A DNA stretch of 64,000 nucleotides from Acidobacteria bacterium UBA2990 (GTDB lineage Bacteria > Acidobacteriota > Vicinamibacteria > Vicinamibacterales > UBA8438): the NCBI GenBank assembly GCA_002347025.1, contig DEAE01000024.1:62001-126000 (forward strand), read 5' to 3'. Positions 33,418-42,833 of the stretch are shown here, piece by piece. The translations under genes and the position numbers were made by a program. The notes below the pieces were generated by a model. It saw nothing but the letters and a program-made list of their open reading frames with translations. It ran no database searches and was not told the DNA's origin. Every line of letters begins with the position of its first letter. Positions within the stretch are counted from its first letter, which is position 1.

Positions 33418-34928
33418 CAGTGGGGGAGCTGGTTCCGCGCCTGTCTGGTGTGCTGGAGGTGGGAGGGGTTGCTCAGGTTGTTGATCCGGCAGTGCTGAAT
33501 CGTTCCGTTACCTCTATATCTTGCGACTCAAGAGAGATTGGCCCGGGATCTGTTTTTGTGGCGATCCGAGGGCAGGATCATGATGGCAACCATTTCGCAT
33601 CAGAGTCGATGAATCGTGGAGCTGTTTTGGTCGTGTCGACTTCGAACCCTGCTGATGTTGACTGTGGCTCTTTGGTGAAAGTTGATAATGCTCGGCTCGC
33701 ACTTGCCGAACTCTCCTCGGCATTCTATCGCGATCCTAGTCGCAATTTGAAGGTAGTGGGAGTTACTGGTACTAACGGAAAAACTACGACAACCTATTTG
33801 TTGTCATCGATATTTAAGTCGGCTGGTTGGAGGTGTGGGCGCATCGGTTCCGTGGGCTATCTTACAGGTGGCCGTGAAAGCGAGACTGAACTCACAACCC
33901 CAGAGGCACCAAAAATTCAAGGGCTTCTGCATGAGATGGTTGAACATGGTTGCGTGGCATGTGTGATGGAAGTTTCTTCTCACGCGCTAGCTATGCGCCG
34001 TGTAGATGAGACTTGTTTTTCCGCTGGAGTGTTCTCGAACTTGACACGGGATCACCTTGACTACCATTCAGATATGCAGAGCTATTTTGAAGCTAAAAGG
34101 CGACTGTTTGGAATGTTGCCTGACGAAGCACCTTCAATTATCAACATCGATGACTTATACGGTTGCCGCCTTGTGAGTCAGGTCGCACGTCCGGTTACTT
34201 ACGGGATCAACGAGGTGGCAGACATCATGCCAGACCGGATTGAGTCAACGTTAGCCGGCACGTCGCTTGATGTACGGACTCCTATCGGTCAGTTGCACCT
34301 AAAAACATCGCTGCCAGGTCGGCTTAATGTTTACAACGTACTGGCTGCAGTGGCAGCGGCGGTTGCGCTCGAGGTGCCGCTGCCGGCGATCCAGCAGGGC
34401 GTGGCTGCTCTTGAGGGTGTGCCTGGGAGATTTGAGGTAGTGTCGGCTTCATGCGACGACGTATGGGTTGTGGTGGATTTTGCGCACACGGACGATGCTC
34501 TTCGGGCCTTACTGGGCGCTGTGCGTGAGCTAGGCGATGGCAGGGTCATCACGGTATTTGGATGTGGTGGTGATCGCGATCGAGATAAACGGCCTTTGAT
34601 GGGCGCTGTAGCGGCGCGTCTTAGCGAAATGGTGATATTGACCACGGATAATCCGAGGTCTGAAAATCCTGAATCCATCATAAAGGAGATCCAGCACGGT
34701 ATCGTGTCAACGAATAGGCAGGCTTCAGGCCTGGTAGATATTGCTATCCATGACCGAGCTGCAGCGATCGACTACGCGATTGCCTCAGCGGAGCCAGGGG
34801 ATTCGGTCGTGATTGCCGGGAAGGGTCATGAGGTGGAACAACGCTTTGGTGACAAGCGAGTTCCCTTTGATGACAGGGTGGCCGCGAGAGGGTCGCTTAA
34901 GAAGAGACGTGCAGGGATGGTGGTTTAA
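33414..34928 (+). CDS. murE: UDP-MurNAc-L-Ala-D-Glu:meso-diaminopimelate ligase
   Basis: A 504-residue cytosolic Mur ligase with three domains. ATP-binding VVGVTGTNGKTTTTYLL (about 116-132), carbamylated-Lys region and NLTRDHLDYHSDMQSYFEAK. The C-terminal DNPRSENP motif begins at Asp412; DNPR is the known signature for meso-DAP specificity (lysine enzymes differ here). This predicts A1-gamma-type meso-DAP peptidoglycan. Coupled to ftsI. Confidence 0.97.
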   Translation: MTVGELVPRLSGVLEVGGVAQVVDPAVLNRSVTSISCDSREIGPGSVFVAIRGQDHDGNHFASESMNRGAVLVVSTSNPADVDCGSLVKVDNARLALAELSSAFYRDPSRNLKVVGVTGTNGKTTTTYLLSSIFKSAGWRCGRIGSVGYLTGGRESETELTTPEAPKIQGLLHEMVEHGCVACVMEVSSHALAMRRVDETCFSAGVFSNLTRDHLDYHSDMQSYFEAKRRLFGMLPDEAPSIINIDDLYGCRLVSQVARPVTYGINEVADIMPDRIESTLAGTSLDVRTPIGQLHLKTSLPGRLNVYNVLAAVAAAVALEVPLPAIQQGVAALEGVPGRFEVVSASCDDVWVVVDFAHTDDALRALLGAVRELGDGRVITVFGCGGDRDRDKRPLMGAVAARLSEMVILTTDNPRSENPESIIKEIQHGIVSTNRQASGLVDIAIHDRAAAIDYAIASAEPGDSVVIAGKGHEVEQRFGDKRVPFDDRVAARGSLKKRRAGMVV

Positions 34929-34984
34929 GGGGAATGAGTCATAGTGTCGACCTTGTGGAAGTTGGGCTGGTCTGGTTGTGAGCA

Positions 34985-36367
34985 ATGACACTAGGGGAAG
35001 TTGCAAGGGTCGTCGACGGACGACAAGTGATGGTTGGAAGCGAAACCCCAATAAACGGCTTCTCGATAGATTCTCGTTCTCTGGCTCCTGGCGACCTCTT
35101 TGTAGCGATTCGTGGGGATCGTTACGATGGCCACGAGTTTGTATCCGAGGCGTTTGCACGTGGAGCGTGTGGCGCGCTGGTCAGCCACGAATCGGCGTTG
35201 GGAATGCCGACTGGAGTGGGCATTGTCGTCCACGACACATTGTCTGCATTTCAGCTGTTGGCTAGATATATACGGCGAATATCGGATGCGCGAGTGGTAG
35301 CGATCACGGGAAGCATCGGAAAGACCACCACGAAGGAACTGACAGCTGGTTTGTTGGAGGCTCGTTACCGTGTTTGTAGAAGTCGGGGAAATTTGAACAA
35401 TGCTATCGGGCTTCCTCTTTCATTGTTGGAGCTTCGGACACGACCTGAAGTTGCTGTTGTGGAACTTGGAATGAATAGGTCCGGGGAGATCAGTCGTTTG
35501 GTGGAGATTTCTGAGCCCGATGTTCGTGTTTGGACAAACGTAGCTGAGGTCCATAGTGAGTTTTTCTCCTCTATCGAGAGTATTGCAGATGCTAAATCAG
35601 AAATCTTGGAAGGAGCGTCTGTAGATACCACAGTAGTTGTCAACGCAGAAGATCGCCGCATTATGACCCGTCTCACTGACTTTCCTGGCCAAATAGAAAC
35701 CTTCGGTTTTGGTTCTGAGGCATCGGTTGCTGCTGCCGAAGTGGAAGATAGAGGATTGGAGGGCACACGGGCACTGATTCGGACACCGGTCGGTTCAACC
35801 ATGGTCTCAACGCCGTTACTGGGTCGGTCTAATTTGTCGAATGTGCTGGCAGCAATGACTGTTGCGGTCAAGTTCGAGGTGCCACTTGAGGCGGCGGCTG
35901 AGAGAGTGTCAAAGCTTCAAGCAGCACCGCATCGAGGTCAAGTCCATCACCTGCAGAGAGGGATTGTCTTGGTCGACGATTCATATAACTCCAATCCGTT
36001 AGCGGTCGAAGCTGCGCTGGTGCCTTTGCGTCGTGATCTTCGAAGAGGGCGCCGAGTTGCGGTGCTTGGGCAGATGCTTGAGTTAGGCAAGCGTTCGACA
36101 GCCCTACATCGTCGGGTTGGGTTTGCAGCGGCTGAAGCTGGGTTGGGTCTATTAATTACCGTCGGAGAAGCTCCAGCCAGGGCGGTAGGCACAGCAGCCG
36201 TCGAAGCGGGCCTTGCTGCCGATCGAGTCCTTCACTGTGACAACAGTGAAGGAGCAGCAAATCGGCTTGTAGGCATGCTGGAAGATGGCGATATGGTGCT
36301 CGTGAAAGGCTCACGTGGTGTTCGAGTCGAGTTGGTGGTTGAGCGGCTCTTAGCGGAGTGTTCGTAA
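34985..36367 (+). CDS. murF: UDP-MurNAc-tripeptide:D-Ala-D-Ala ligase
   Basis: A 460-residue Mur ligase. N-terminal UDP-binding domain (FSIDSRSLAPGDLFVAIRGDRYDGHEFV), ATP motif ITGSIGKTTTKEL (about 108-120), NLNNAIGLPLSLL, ELGMNRSGEI, and C-terminal VDDSYNSNPLAVEAAL. It adds D-Ala-D-Ala to complete the UDP-MurNAc-pentapeptide. It starts 56 nt after murE with a weak ribosome site. Its stop overlaps the mraY ATG by one base. Confidence 0.96.
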   Translation: MTLGEVARVVDGRQVMVGSETPINGFSIDSRSLAPGDLFVAIRGDRYDGHEFVSEAFARGACGALVSHESALGMPTGVGIVVHDTLSAFQLLARYIRRISDARVVAITGSIGKTTTKELTAGLLEARYRVCRSRGNLNNAIGLPLSLLELRTRPEVAVVELGMNRSGEISRLVEISEPDVRVWTNVAEVHSEFFSSIESIADAKSEILEGASVDTTVVVNAEDRRIMTRLTDFPGQIETFGFGSEASVAAAEVEDRGLEGTRALIRTPVGSTMVSTPLLGRSNLSNVLAAMTVAVKFEVPLEAAAERVSKLQAAPHRGQVHHLQRGIVLVDDSYNSNPLAVEAALVPLRRDLRRGRRVAVLGQMLELGKRSTALHRRVGFAAAEAGLGLLITVGEAPARAVGTAAVEAGLAADRVLHCDNSEGAANRLVGMLEDGDMVLVKGSRGVRVELVVERLLAECS

Positions 36368-37434
36368 TGCTCTATCACCTGCTTCATCCATCTTTCAATC
36401 TGGTGCAGTACATCACGTTTCGAACAGCTGCGGCTGGGTTGACAGCTTTCGCGATTAGCCTCGTCATGGGTCCCTGGTTGATCCGAACTCTCAGAGGGTT
36501 TCAGATAGGACAGGTTGTCCGAGATGACGGGCCAGCCACGCATCAATCGAAGGCTGGCACCCCCACGATGGGAGGGTTGCTGATTTTGACCGCAGCGATT
36601 GTTCCAACATTAGTTTGGGGAGATCTTGCTAATGCCTTTATTTGGGTTGCGATGCTTTCTACTTTGGCATTTGGTGTCGTTGGATTCTTGGATGACTACT
36701 TGAAAGTGGTTCACAAGACACATCGCGGTTTGAGACCTCTCTATAAGTTGATTGGTCAGGGCGTTGTAGCAATATCTGTCGGCCTAACTTTGTTGTGGTT
36801 GAGCGAACGAGAGCTCTACAACACAGAGCTGATTTTCCCATTCTTTAAGGGGCTTACCCCGGACCTAGGATGGGTCTACGTTCCTTTCGGCGTTCTGTTG
36901 TTAGTGTTTTTCTCAAATGCGGTCAACTTAAGTGACGGCTTGGACGGTTTAGCCATTAGCCTTTTCACCGTTGCGGCAGCAGCACTCACCGCTTTGGCTT
37001 ATGTGACTGGGCATGCGATTTTTGCCGAATATTTATTACTCTCACATTTTGTTCCGGCAGCTGAACTCACCGTGTTCTGTGGAGCCCTTGTGGGGGCTGG
37101 CCTCGGGTTTCTCTGGTACAACTCGCATCCCGCAGAGTTGTTCATGGGTGATGTGGGCTCGCTGGCCTTGGGGGGGGCTCTAGCTACCGTCTCAATATTA
37201 ATCAAGCAAGAGCTGTTACTCCCAATCGTTGGAGCTGTATTTGTGATCGAGCTATTTTCAGTAGTGATTCAAGTGAGTTACTTCAAGATCACCGGACAAC
37301 GTGTATTTAGGATGGCACCCCTACATCATCATTGTGAGCTGATCGGATGGAGTGAGCCAAAGGTGCTTAGTCGATTTTTGATTGCAGCAGTGGTTTTTGC
37401 GTGTTTTAGCCTAGCGACATTAAAGCTGCGATGA
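36367..37434 (+). CDS. mraY: Phospho-MurNAc-pentapeptide transferase
   Basis: A 355-residue membrane enzyme with about ten helices that makes lipid I on undecaprenyl phosphate. The ATG at 36367 is preferred; a GTG at 36358 lies inside murF. Signatures: DDGPATHQSKAGTPTMGGLL (about 54-73), FLDDYLKV with the magnesium aspartates, NAVNLSDGLDGLAI, FMGDVGSLALGGAL and MAPLHHHCELIGWSE. It overlaps murD by 4 nt (ATGA). Confidence 0.97.
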   Translation: MLYHLLHPSFNLVQYITFRTAAAGLTAFAISLVMGPWLIRTLRGFQIGQVVRDDGPATHQSKAGTPTMGGLLILTAAIVPTLVWGDLANAFIWVAMLSTLAFGVVGFLDDYLKVVHKTHRGLRPLYKLIGQGVVAISVGLTLLWLSERELYNTELIFPFFKGLTPDLGWVYVPFGVLLLVFFSNAVNLSDGLDGLAISLFTVAAAALTALAYVTGHAIFAEYLLLSHFVPAAELTVFCGALVGAGLGFLWYNSHPAELFMGDVGSLALGGALATVSILIKQELLLPIVGAVFVIELFSVVIQVSYFKITGQRVFRMAPLHHHCELIGWSEPKVLSRFLIAAVVFACFSLATLKLR

Positions 37435-38810
37435 ACGAATTTTCTGTGATTGGTGCGAGGGTCGTGGTTATAGGGGCTGCACGGAGTGGGATCGCGGCGG
37501 CTCGGCTGTTGGTAGATCGTGGGGCAAGTGTTGTCTTGACCGAACGGCGCCGAGAGGTTGACCAGTCGGTTATTGGTTTACGCGATCTCGGCGTGGAGTT
37601 GGAGCTAGGAGGGCACGCTACTCGGACACTAGAGAACGCAGATCTAGTTGTGCTCAGCCCAGGAGTTTCTCCAACTCTTGAGGGACTTGACCGACTTCGA
37701 CATAGGAAGGTTCCGGTTATTAGTGAAGTCGAGCTTGCCTCTAGGTGGCTGCGTGGACGGGTCGTGGCTGTCACCGGAACCAAGGGCAAGTCGACGACAG
37801 TGGTGCTTCTCGGAAAAATGCTTGAGGCTGGTGGTTGTGTCGTCTTAGTTGGTGGGAACGTAGGAATGGCACTGAGTGCGCAAGTCCAGGCATCCACACC
37901 GGAAATGATTCACGTGGTGGAGGTGTCGAGCTTCCAATTGGAATTGACGACAACATTTCGGCCATCAGTTGCCGTTCTGCTTAATCTACACAGTGATCAT
38001 TTGGACAGGCATGAGAGTTATTCAGCCTATGTTGCAGCAAAGGCGCGGATCTTTGCTAATCAAACAGCCTCGGACACCTTGGTGATTAATGCAGACGATC
38101 CAGAGGTGCTGCGTTTGGCAGACGACAGTTCAGCACGGCGGGTAGAGTATGCCCTCACCGGATCGATAAGTGCAGGTGTGGTCGTGGAAAATGACGCGAT
38201 TATTCGAAAGTCCGTGACTGGTGACGAGAGACTTGTTCCACTGTCCGCCGTCCACTTGATAGGTAGCCACCAATTGAGCAATGTTGTGGCCGCTAGTGCG
38301 GTTGCGGATCTCATTGGAGTATCCACCAGTGATATGACCGTTACTGTTGATAATTTTGCTGGTCTCGATCACGTCTTGCAACTTGTTGGGGAGGTTGCAG
38401 GTGTCCGGTTCATAAACGATTCAAAGGCAACCAACATCGAGTCCGCTAGGTGCGCGATTGAAAATTGTGGTGACCACCTCGTTGTCATCATGGGGGGGCG
38501 TTTCAAGGGCGGCGATTTTGGGTTACTGCATCGGGCGATTGAATCTCAGGTTGACGCGATCATCGCACTTGGTGAGGCACAAGACAGGATACATGCCGAA
38601 CTAAGTGGACTGGTCAGGATTGTTGATGCAGCTTCAATGCATGATGCTGTGAGAACAGCTTATGGTCTGGCTGTTCCAGGAGGCACTGTTTTACTTGCGC
38701 CAGCCTGCGCCAGTTTGGACATGTTCCGCGATTATGCCGATAGGGGACTGGTGTTCGGTCAGGCTGTTGATCGATTGAAGGAGGAGGTCGAAAAGCATCG
38801 TGAGCAGTGA
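37431..38810 (+). CDS. murD: UDP-MurNAc-L-alanine:D-glutamate ligase
   Basis: A 459-residue Mur ligase. N-terminal Rossmann domain VVVIGAARSGIAAARLL, ATP motif VAVTGTKGKSTTVVLLGKML (about 112-131), VEVSSFQLE, NLHSDHLDRHESYSAYVAAKARIF, and INDSKATN in the C-terminal part. It adds D-Glu to UDP-MurNAc-L-Ala. The last five codons form part of the left arm of a large inverted repeat (38795-38931). Confidence 0.97.
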   Translation: MNEFSVIGARVVVIGAARSGIAAARLLVDRGASVVLTERRREVDQSVIGLRDLGVELELGGHATRTLENADLVVLSPGVSPTLEGLDRLRHRKVPVISEVELASRWLRGRVVAVTGTKGKSTTVVLLGKMLEAGGCVVLVGGNVGMALSAQVQASTPEMIHVVEVSSFQLELTTTFRPSVAVLLNLHSDHLDRHESYSAYVAAKARIFANQTASDTLVINADDPEVLRLADDSSARRVEYALTGSISAGVVVENDAIIRKSVTGDERLVPLSAVHLIGSHQLSNVVAASAVADLIGVSTSDMTVTVDNFAGLDHVLQLVGEVAGVRFINDSKATNIESARCAIENCGDHLVVIMGGRFKGGDFGLLHRAIESQVDAIIALGEAQDRIHAELSGLVRIVDAASMHDAVRTAYGLAVPGGTVLLAPACASLDMFRDYADRGLVFGQAVDRLKEEVEKHREQ

Positions 38811-38931
38811 GCAGTCATCAGCCGCGTTGCGGCGGTGAAGAGTCGGCCGCTGGGAACGCAGGCTGCCTCGGTCTGCGAGGTTGGTGTCTTCACCTCGCTC
38901 GCGGTTGATGACTGCTGACCGCTCACGATGC
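38795..38931. repeat. 137-nt imperfect palindrome at the murD 3' end
   Basis: Two 32-nt arms, 38795-38826 and 38900-38931, are inverted repeats with 29 of 32 positions complementary; the outermost 11 (GCATCGTGAGC/GCTCACGATGC) are perfect. Inside, GGTGAAGA (38834-38841) pairs with TCTTCACC (38887-38894), and CCTCG/CGAGG (38866-38880) can close an apical hairpin. The element starts 16 nt before the end of murD. It could be a transposable or REP/MITE-like palindrome, or a structured RNA between murD and ftsW. No T-tract follows. Confidence 0.8.
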
Positions 38932-39160
38932 GTAGGTGCGGTCTGTTCACGGTGGGGTTGAGCCTTCGGGTCACAACCCAGTTATTGATCGCTTCGCCAC
39001 TAATGTCGAAGCCCTTGTATCCGTTTTGGTCACGAGGGATCTTCTGTGGCAGTGTGTGCGACCATGGATTCAATCTCCCGTGTCTCGCCCATGTTATCGG
39101 GTTTGGGCAGTTTTATCTTTAGAGGCACCGCGGTTAATTGTGACTGTTAGCTGAAAAAGT
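38811..39160. other. murD-ftsW intergenic region
   Basis: 350 bases, the only long gap inside the dcw cluster. It contains most of the large palindrome, then a second hairpin at 38955-38979 (GGGTTG/CAACCC stem, inner CC/GG closed by a TTCG tetraloop). I see no supported gene and no clear promoter, though ftsW-murG-murC may need one. The short frames at 38928-39154 lack family features. Confidence 0.5.
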
Positions 39161-40264
39161 ATGGCGCGAAAGCTGAAGTCTGACAAGTTGTTGTTTCTAG
39201 CTACCCTCCTCTTGGTTGGCGCTAGCGTGGTGATGGTTTATAGCGCATCAGCAGCCTTGGCAATGGCGAATTATCAACAACCGCCGTATTACTTCCTGTT
39301 TAAACAAATGACTTGGGTCGTTCTTGGAGTTTCTTTGTTGTGGGTAGCTCTCCGGGTTGATTACCGATTACTAAGACAACCGGTTGTGATTTGGACTGGG
39401 TTGGGTGTGTCCATAGCTGCGCTAGTTGTCGTTTTCTTTGGCCCGCCTATTAATGGCACTCGACGCTGGTTCGCTATCGGTGGTATTGGGGTGCAGCCAT
39501 CAGAGCTAGCTAAGGTGGCGATAATCATCTATACCGCGTCTGTGCTTGAGCGACGGATGGACACAATCAACAGGGTGACTCATGCATTGGTCCCGATCGC
39601 CGTTACTACTGGTGTAATTTGCAGCTTGATATTGCTAGAGCCTGACTTCGGAACGGCCTTTACCGTCTTAGTCATCGTGGGCATTATGGTGTTCGCGGCA
39701 GGCCTGAGCTATCGCTACGTCTTTGGGTTAATCTTGGCTGGGGTTCCAATACTTTATGGGGTGCTGGCAAGTGCACCGTATCGAGTTCGACGCCTGCTCG
39801 CCTTCCTTGATCCGGAAGCTGATCCTCTTGGAGCTGGCTATCAGGTTCTGCAATCCCAGATGGCAGTTGCTACCGGTGGGTTGTTTGGTCAGGGGTTAAT
39901 GGCCGGTGTTCAAAAGTTGTTCTACCTGCCATTCCCACATACAGATTTTATTTACGCTGTAATAGCGGAAGAAACCGGGCTGCTGGGTGCATCGGTCATC
40001 TTGTTATGCTTTGGGATGATCATCTGGCGCGGCTTACGGATCACTGTGTCAGCTCCAGATCGATTTGGTTCGTTTCTAGCACTCGGTTTCACCATGATGA
40101 TTGCCATCCAGGCCCTAGTAAATATTAGTGTTGTGTTAGGGCTGGTGCCGACCAAGGGAATTCCGCTCCCGTTTGTTAGCTCTGGTGGATCTTCTTTGCT
40201 CGTTAGTTTACTAGCAATGGGCATTCTTTTGAACGTGTCCCAGCACGCGTCGTATGACGCATGA
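39161..40264 (+). CDS. ftsW: Septal peptidoglycan glycosyltransferase FtsW
   Basis: A 367-residue SEDS-family polymerase with about ten transmembrane helices. Signatures: MVYSASAALAMANYQQPPYYFLFKQ, GTRRWFAIGGIGVQPSELAKVAII (about 99-122), LLEPDFGTAF (about 156-165, with the catalytic aspartate), FPHTDFIYAVIAEETGLLG and LPFVSSGGSSLLV. It polymerises lipid II together with the FtsI homologue encoded upstream. Confidence 0.96.
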   Translation: MARKLKSDKLLFLATLLLVGASVVMVYSASAALAMANYQQPPYYFLFKQMTWVVLGVSLLWVALRVDYRLLRQPVVIWTGLGVSIAALVVVFFGPPINGTRRWFAIGGIGVQPSELAKVAIIIYTASVLERRMDTINRVTHALVPIAVTTGVICSLILLEPDFGTAFTVLVIVGIMVFAAGLSYRYVFGLILAGVPILYGVLASAPYRVRRLLAFLDPEADPLGAGYQVLQSQMAVATGGLFGQGLMAGVQKLFYLPFPHTDFIYAVIAEETGLLGASVILLCFGMIIWRGLRITVSAPDRFGSFLALGFTMMIAIQALVNISVVLGLVPTKGIPLPFVSSGGSSLLVSLLAMGILLNVSQHASYDA

Positions 40265-40276
40265 CCGTGAGATTGC

Positions 40277-41365
40277 GTGGACTACCGACCCCGGGTTTTG
40301 TTGAGTGGTGGTGGCACCGGGGGACACCTATATCCCGGTATTGCCGTAGCCGAAGAAATGCAACGACGTTATTCGCAGTCAAAGATTGTCTTTATAGGAA
40401 CAGGTCGAAGGTCAGAAGCAGAGACTGTCATTAGCCATGGATTCAAGCATCAGGTGATCCGCAGTGCTGGACTGAAAGGAAAGTCGCTCGGGGCTTTTGC
40501 CAGTGGTTTAGCGGTTCTCCCTTGGAGCGTTTGGGATGCTTGGTCGTTGGTTACTAGAGTTTCACCCCATCTGGTCATTGGACTTGGTGGTTATGCTGCT
40601 GGCGCCGTTGTCTTGGTCGCGGCTCTGCGGCAAGTCCCGACTATGATTCTTGAGCAAAACGCTATGCCTGGTGTCACAAATAGGTTGCTGGCTCCAGTTG
40701 TCCGTGCTGCAGCTGTTTCCTACGAAATGTCATTGCCGCATTTCCGGGGCAAGGGTTTTGTGGCTGGAAATCCGGTCCGGTCGGAATTCTTTAAACCAGA
40801 CAGGTCTTGGACAGCCGAGTCCGGCACGATAAAACTACTCGTGTTAGGTGGCTCTCAAGGAGCGCACCCGATTAATCTCGCGATGATGTCGGCGGCACCG
40901 AAGCTTGTGAATTCATGTGTGAGGTTTGATGTCACGCACCAAACCGGAGAACAGGACTGCGAACGGGTACAGGGTGCTTATGAAGCAATAGGCTTGTCGG
41001 CTCGGGTTGAACCGTACCTCAATCAGATGGCTGAAAGGATGCGTGAGGCCGACCTCATCATTAGTCGAGCTGGTGCTACTACGCTAGCTGAGGTTGCTGC
41101 TGTTGGTCGACCGGCTCTTCTCGTCCCGTTGCCTGGTTCGGCCGATGGACACCAATTGATGAATGCAGAGGTGCTGGTCCGAGCAGGTGCTGCGGAGATG
41201 TTGCCGCAATCGGCTTTGACAGGGGATCGTTTGGCTTCCACTCTGGTTGCTCTTGCAGCCGATAGCGCACGTCGGTTCCAGATGGCAGGTGCATCGAGAA
41301 AGCAAAGTCGGCCAGGTGCGGTTTCAGCTATTGTTGATCGCGCTGAGCAGTTGATGGGATTGTGA
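40277..41365 (+). CDS. murG: UDP-GlcNAc:lipid I N-acetylglucosaminyltransferase
   Basis: A 362-residue peripheral membrane GT28 enzyme that converts lipid I to lipid II. It starts with GTG, 12 nt after ftsW. Glycine-rich loop 1 SGGGTGGHLYPGIAVAEEM (about 10-28), VIGLGGYAAG, EQNAMPGVTNRLL, AGNPVR, LGGSQGAHPIN, and the UDP-GlcNAc site SRAGATTLAEVAAVGRPALLVP. Overlaps murC by 4 nt (GTGA). Confidence 0.97.
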   Translation: MDYRPRVLLSGGGTGGHLYPGIAVAEEMQRRYSQSKIVFIGTGRRSEAETVISHGFKHQVIRSAGLKGKSLGAFASGLAVLPWSVWDAWSLVTRVSPHLVIGLGGYAAGAVVLVAALRQVPTMILEQNAMPGVTNRLLAPVVRAAAVSYEMSLPHFRGKGFVAGNPVRSEFFKPDRSWTAESGTIKLLVLGGSQGAHPINLAMMSAAPKLVNSCVRFDVTHQTGEQDCERVQGAYEAIGLSARVEPYLNQMAERMREADLIISRAGATTLAEVAAVGRPALLVPLPGSADGHQLMNAEVLVRAGAAEMLPQSALTGDRLASTLVALAADSARRFQMAGASRKQSRPGAVSAIVDRAEQLMGL

Positions 41366-42825
41366 GTGACTCATTGGATCATGACCGGTCAGCTTCGGAT
41401 AGGGCGGTCGGGCATGGGTTGCCTCCCTCAACCCGGCGAGTCCATTTCGTGGGAGTTGGTGGAGTTGGCATGAGTGGTGTCGCTGAGATGATGACAGAGC
41501 TCGGATATCAGGTCAGTGGTTCAGATCAATTTGGATCTCCCACAACAGCGAGGTTGCGGGATCTTGGGGTTGCTATCAAGACAGGTCATGATGCTCGCTG
41601 GGTAGGAGAGGCTGATGCGGTCATAGTGTCGGCAGCGGTGCCCGGTGACAACCCCGAGCTCACGGAGGCTCACCGTCGGCAATTGCCAGTGATACAGCGA
41701 GGGGCGATGTTGGCGAGGCTTGCGCGCTCACGGTCTACTGTGGCCATTACGGGAACTCATGGGAAGAGCACGACATCTTCCATGATCGCTGTCTTGCTAG
41801 CCGACTGTGGTTTAGATCCGAGTGTGGTTGTTGGGGCAAAAATAAAGGCTTTCGGGAGCAATATCCGGTCTGGTAACGGGCCTCATTTTGTTCTGGAAGC
41901 CGATGAGAGCGAGCCTTCACTCCTTGAGCTCACACCCCGTATTGCGGTGGTTACGAATCTTGAGGCAGAACATCTGGATCACTATGGGACTTTCGCGGCT
42001 TTACAAGACACCATGGTTAGTTTCGCTAACAGGGTGGTTGACGCTGGCGTGGTCGTGGTGTGCGCCGATGATCCAGAAATGGTTCGCCTGCGGAGTCGGA
42101 TTACAGGGCGTGTTATGACTTATGGGCTCGAGAACAGGTCCGCTGATGTGATCGGTTACGAGCCTGTTTTTAAGTCTTGTAGCTCAGGGTGTCTATTGAA
42201 GTGGAGGCATAAGGAGCACTTAGAACCTTTTGCATTTGAGGTTGGGGTGCCTGGCCGCCATAACTTACTTAATGGTATGGCGGCCTTTGCCACTGCTATG
42301 GAATTAGGCCTTGATCCTAATCTTGCCGCGGCATCTATCCAGAAATTTACTGGTGTCGAACGCCGTTTTCATTTTCTGGGTGCTGTTGGTGGAGTAAGTG
42401 TGATCGATGACTACGGCCACCATCCGACTGAGATTGACGTTGTGTTATCGACAGCACGTAATCAGCCTCACCAGCGTCTGGTCGCCGTTTTTCAACCGCA
42501 TCGATATACACGGACAGCTCGATTTTTTGCTGAGTTTGCACGGGTGTTGTCGACGGCCGATATCGTGATTTTGACCGATATCTTTGCTGCTGGTGAGCCC
42601 CCCATACCGGGCATCACGTCGGAAAGCCTCGCTATGGAGATAAGACTACGGAGAGCCTCCGTACACTACGTAGCAAAGCTTGAAGATGTAGTGTCGACAC
42701 TGGCTGGTATGGTGGGTTCTGGAGATCTTGTAGTCACTCTAGGAGCTGGTTCGATCGGAACAGTCGGGACTAGGGTGCTTGAGGCTCTCAGGCAGAGCAA
42801 AGGTCGAGTGGGTATCGAGTCCTAG
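41362..42825 (+). CDS. murC: UDP-MurNAc:L-alanine ligase
   Basis: A 487-residue Mur ligase starting with GTG. N-terminal Rossmann segment VHFVGVGGVGMSGVAEMM (about 27-44), ATP motif VAITGTHGKSTTSSMIAVLL (about 127-146), EADESEPSLL, NLEAEHLDHYG, DDYGHHPTEI and FQPHRYTRT. It adds L-Ala to UDP-MurNAc, the first step of stem-peptide assembly. murB, which often follows murC, is absent; ftsQ begins 8 nt later. Confidence 0.97.
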   Translation: MSDSLDHDRSASDRAVGHGLPPSTRRVHFVGVGGVGMSGVAEMMTELGYQVSGSDQFGSPTTARLRDLGVAIKTGHDARWVGEADAVIVSAAVPGDNPELTEAHRRQLPVIQRGAMLARLARSRSTVAITGTHGKSTTSSMIAVLLADCGLDPSVVVGAKIKAFGSNIRSGNGPHFVLEADESEPSLLELTPRIAVVTNLEAEHLDHYGTFAALQDTMVSFANRVVDAGVVVVCADDPEMVRLRSRITGRVMTYGLENRSADVIGYEPVFKSCSSGCLLKWRHKEHLEPFAFEVGVPGRHNLLNGMAAFATAMELGLDPNLAAASIQKFTGVERRFHFLGAVGGVSVIDDYGHHPTEIDVVLSTARNQPHQRLVAVFQPHRYTRTARFFAEFARVLSTADIVILTDIFAAGEPPIPGITSESLAMEIRLRRASVHYVAKLEDVVSTLAGMVGSGDLVVTLGAGSIGTVGTRVLEALRQSKGRVGIES

Positions 42826-42833
42826 GAGTTGCC

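Noticed and set aside
38928..39154. Two short overlapping frames in the murD-ftsW spacer
   Set aside because: Neither has a ribosome site or plausible composition, and a stable hairpin lies within them.
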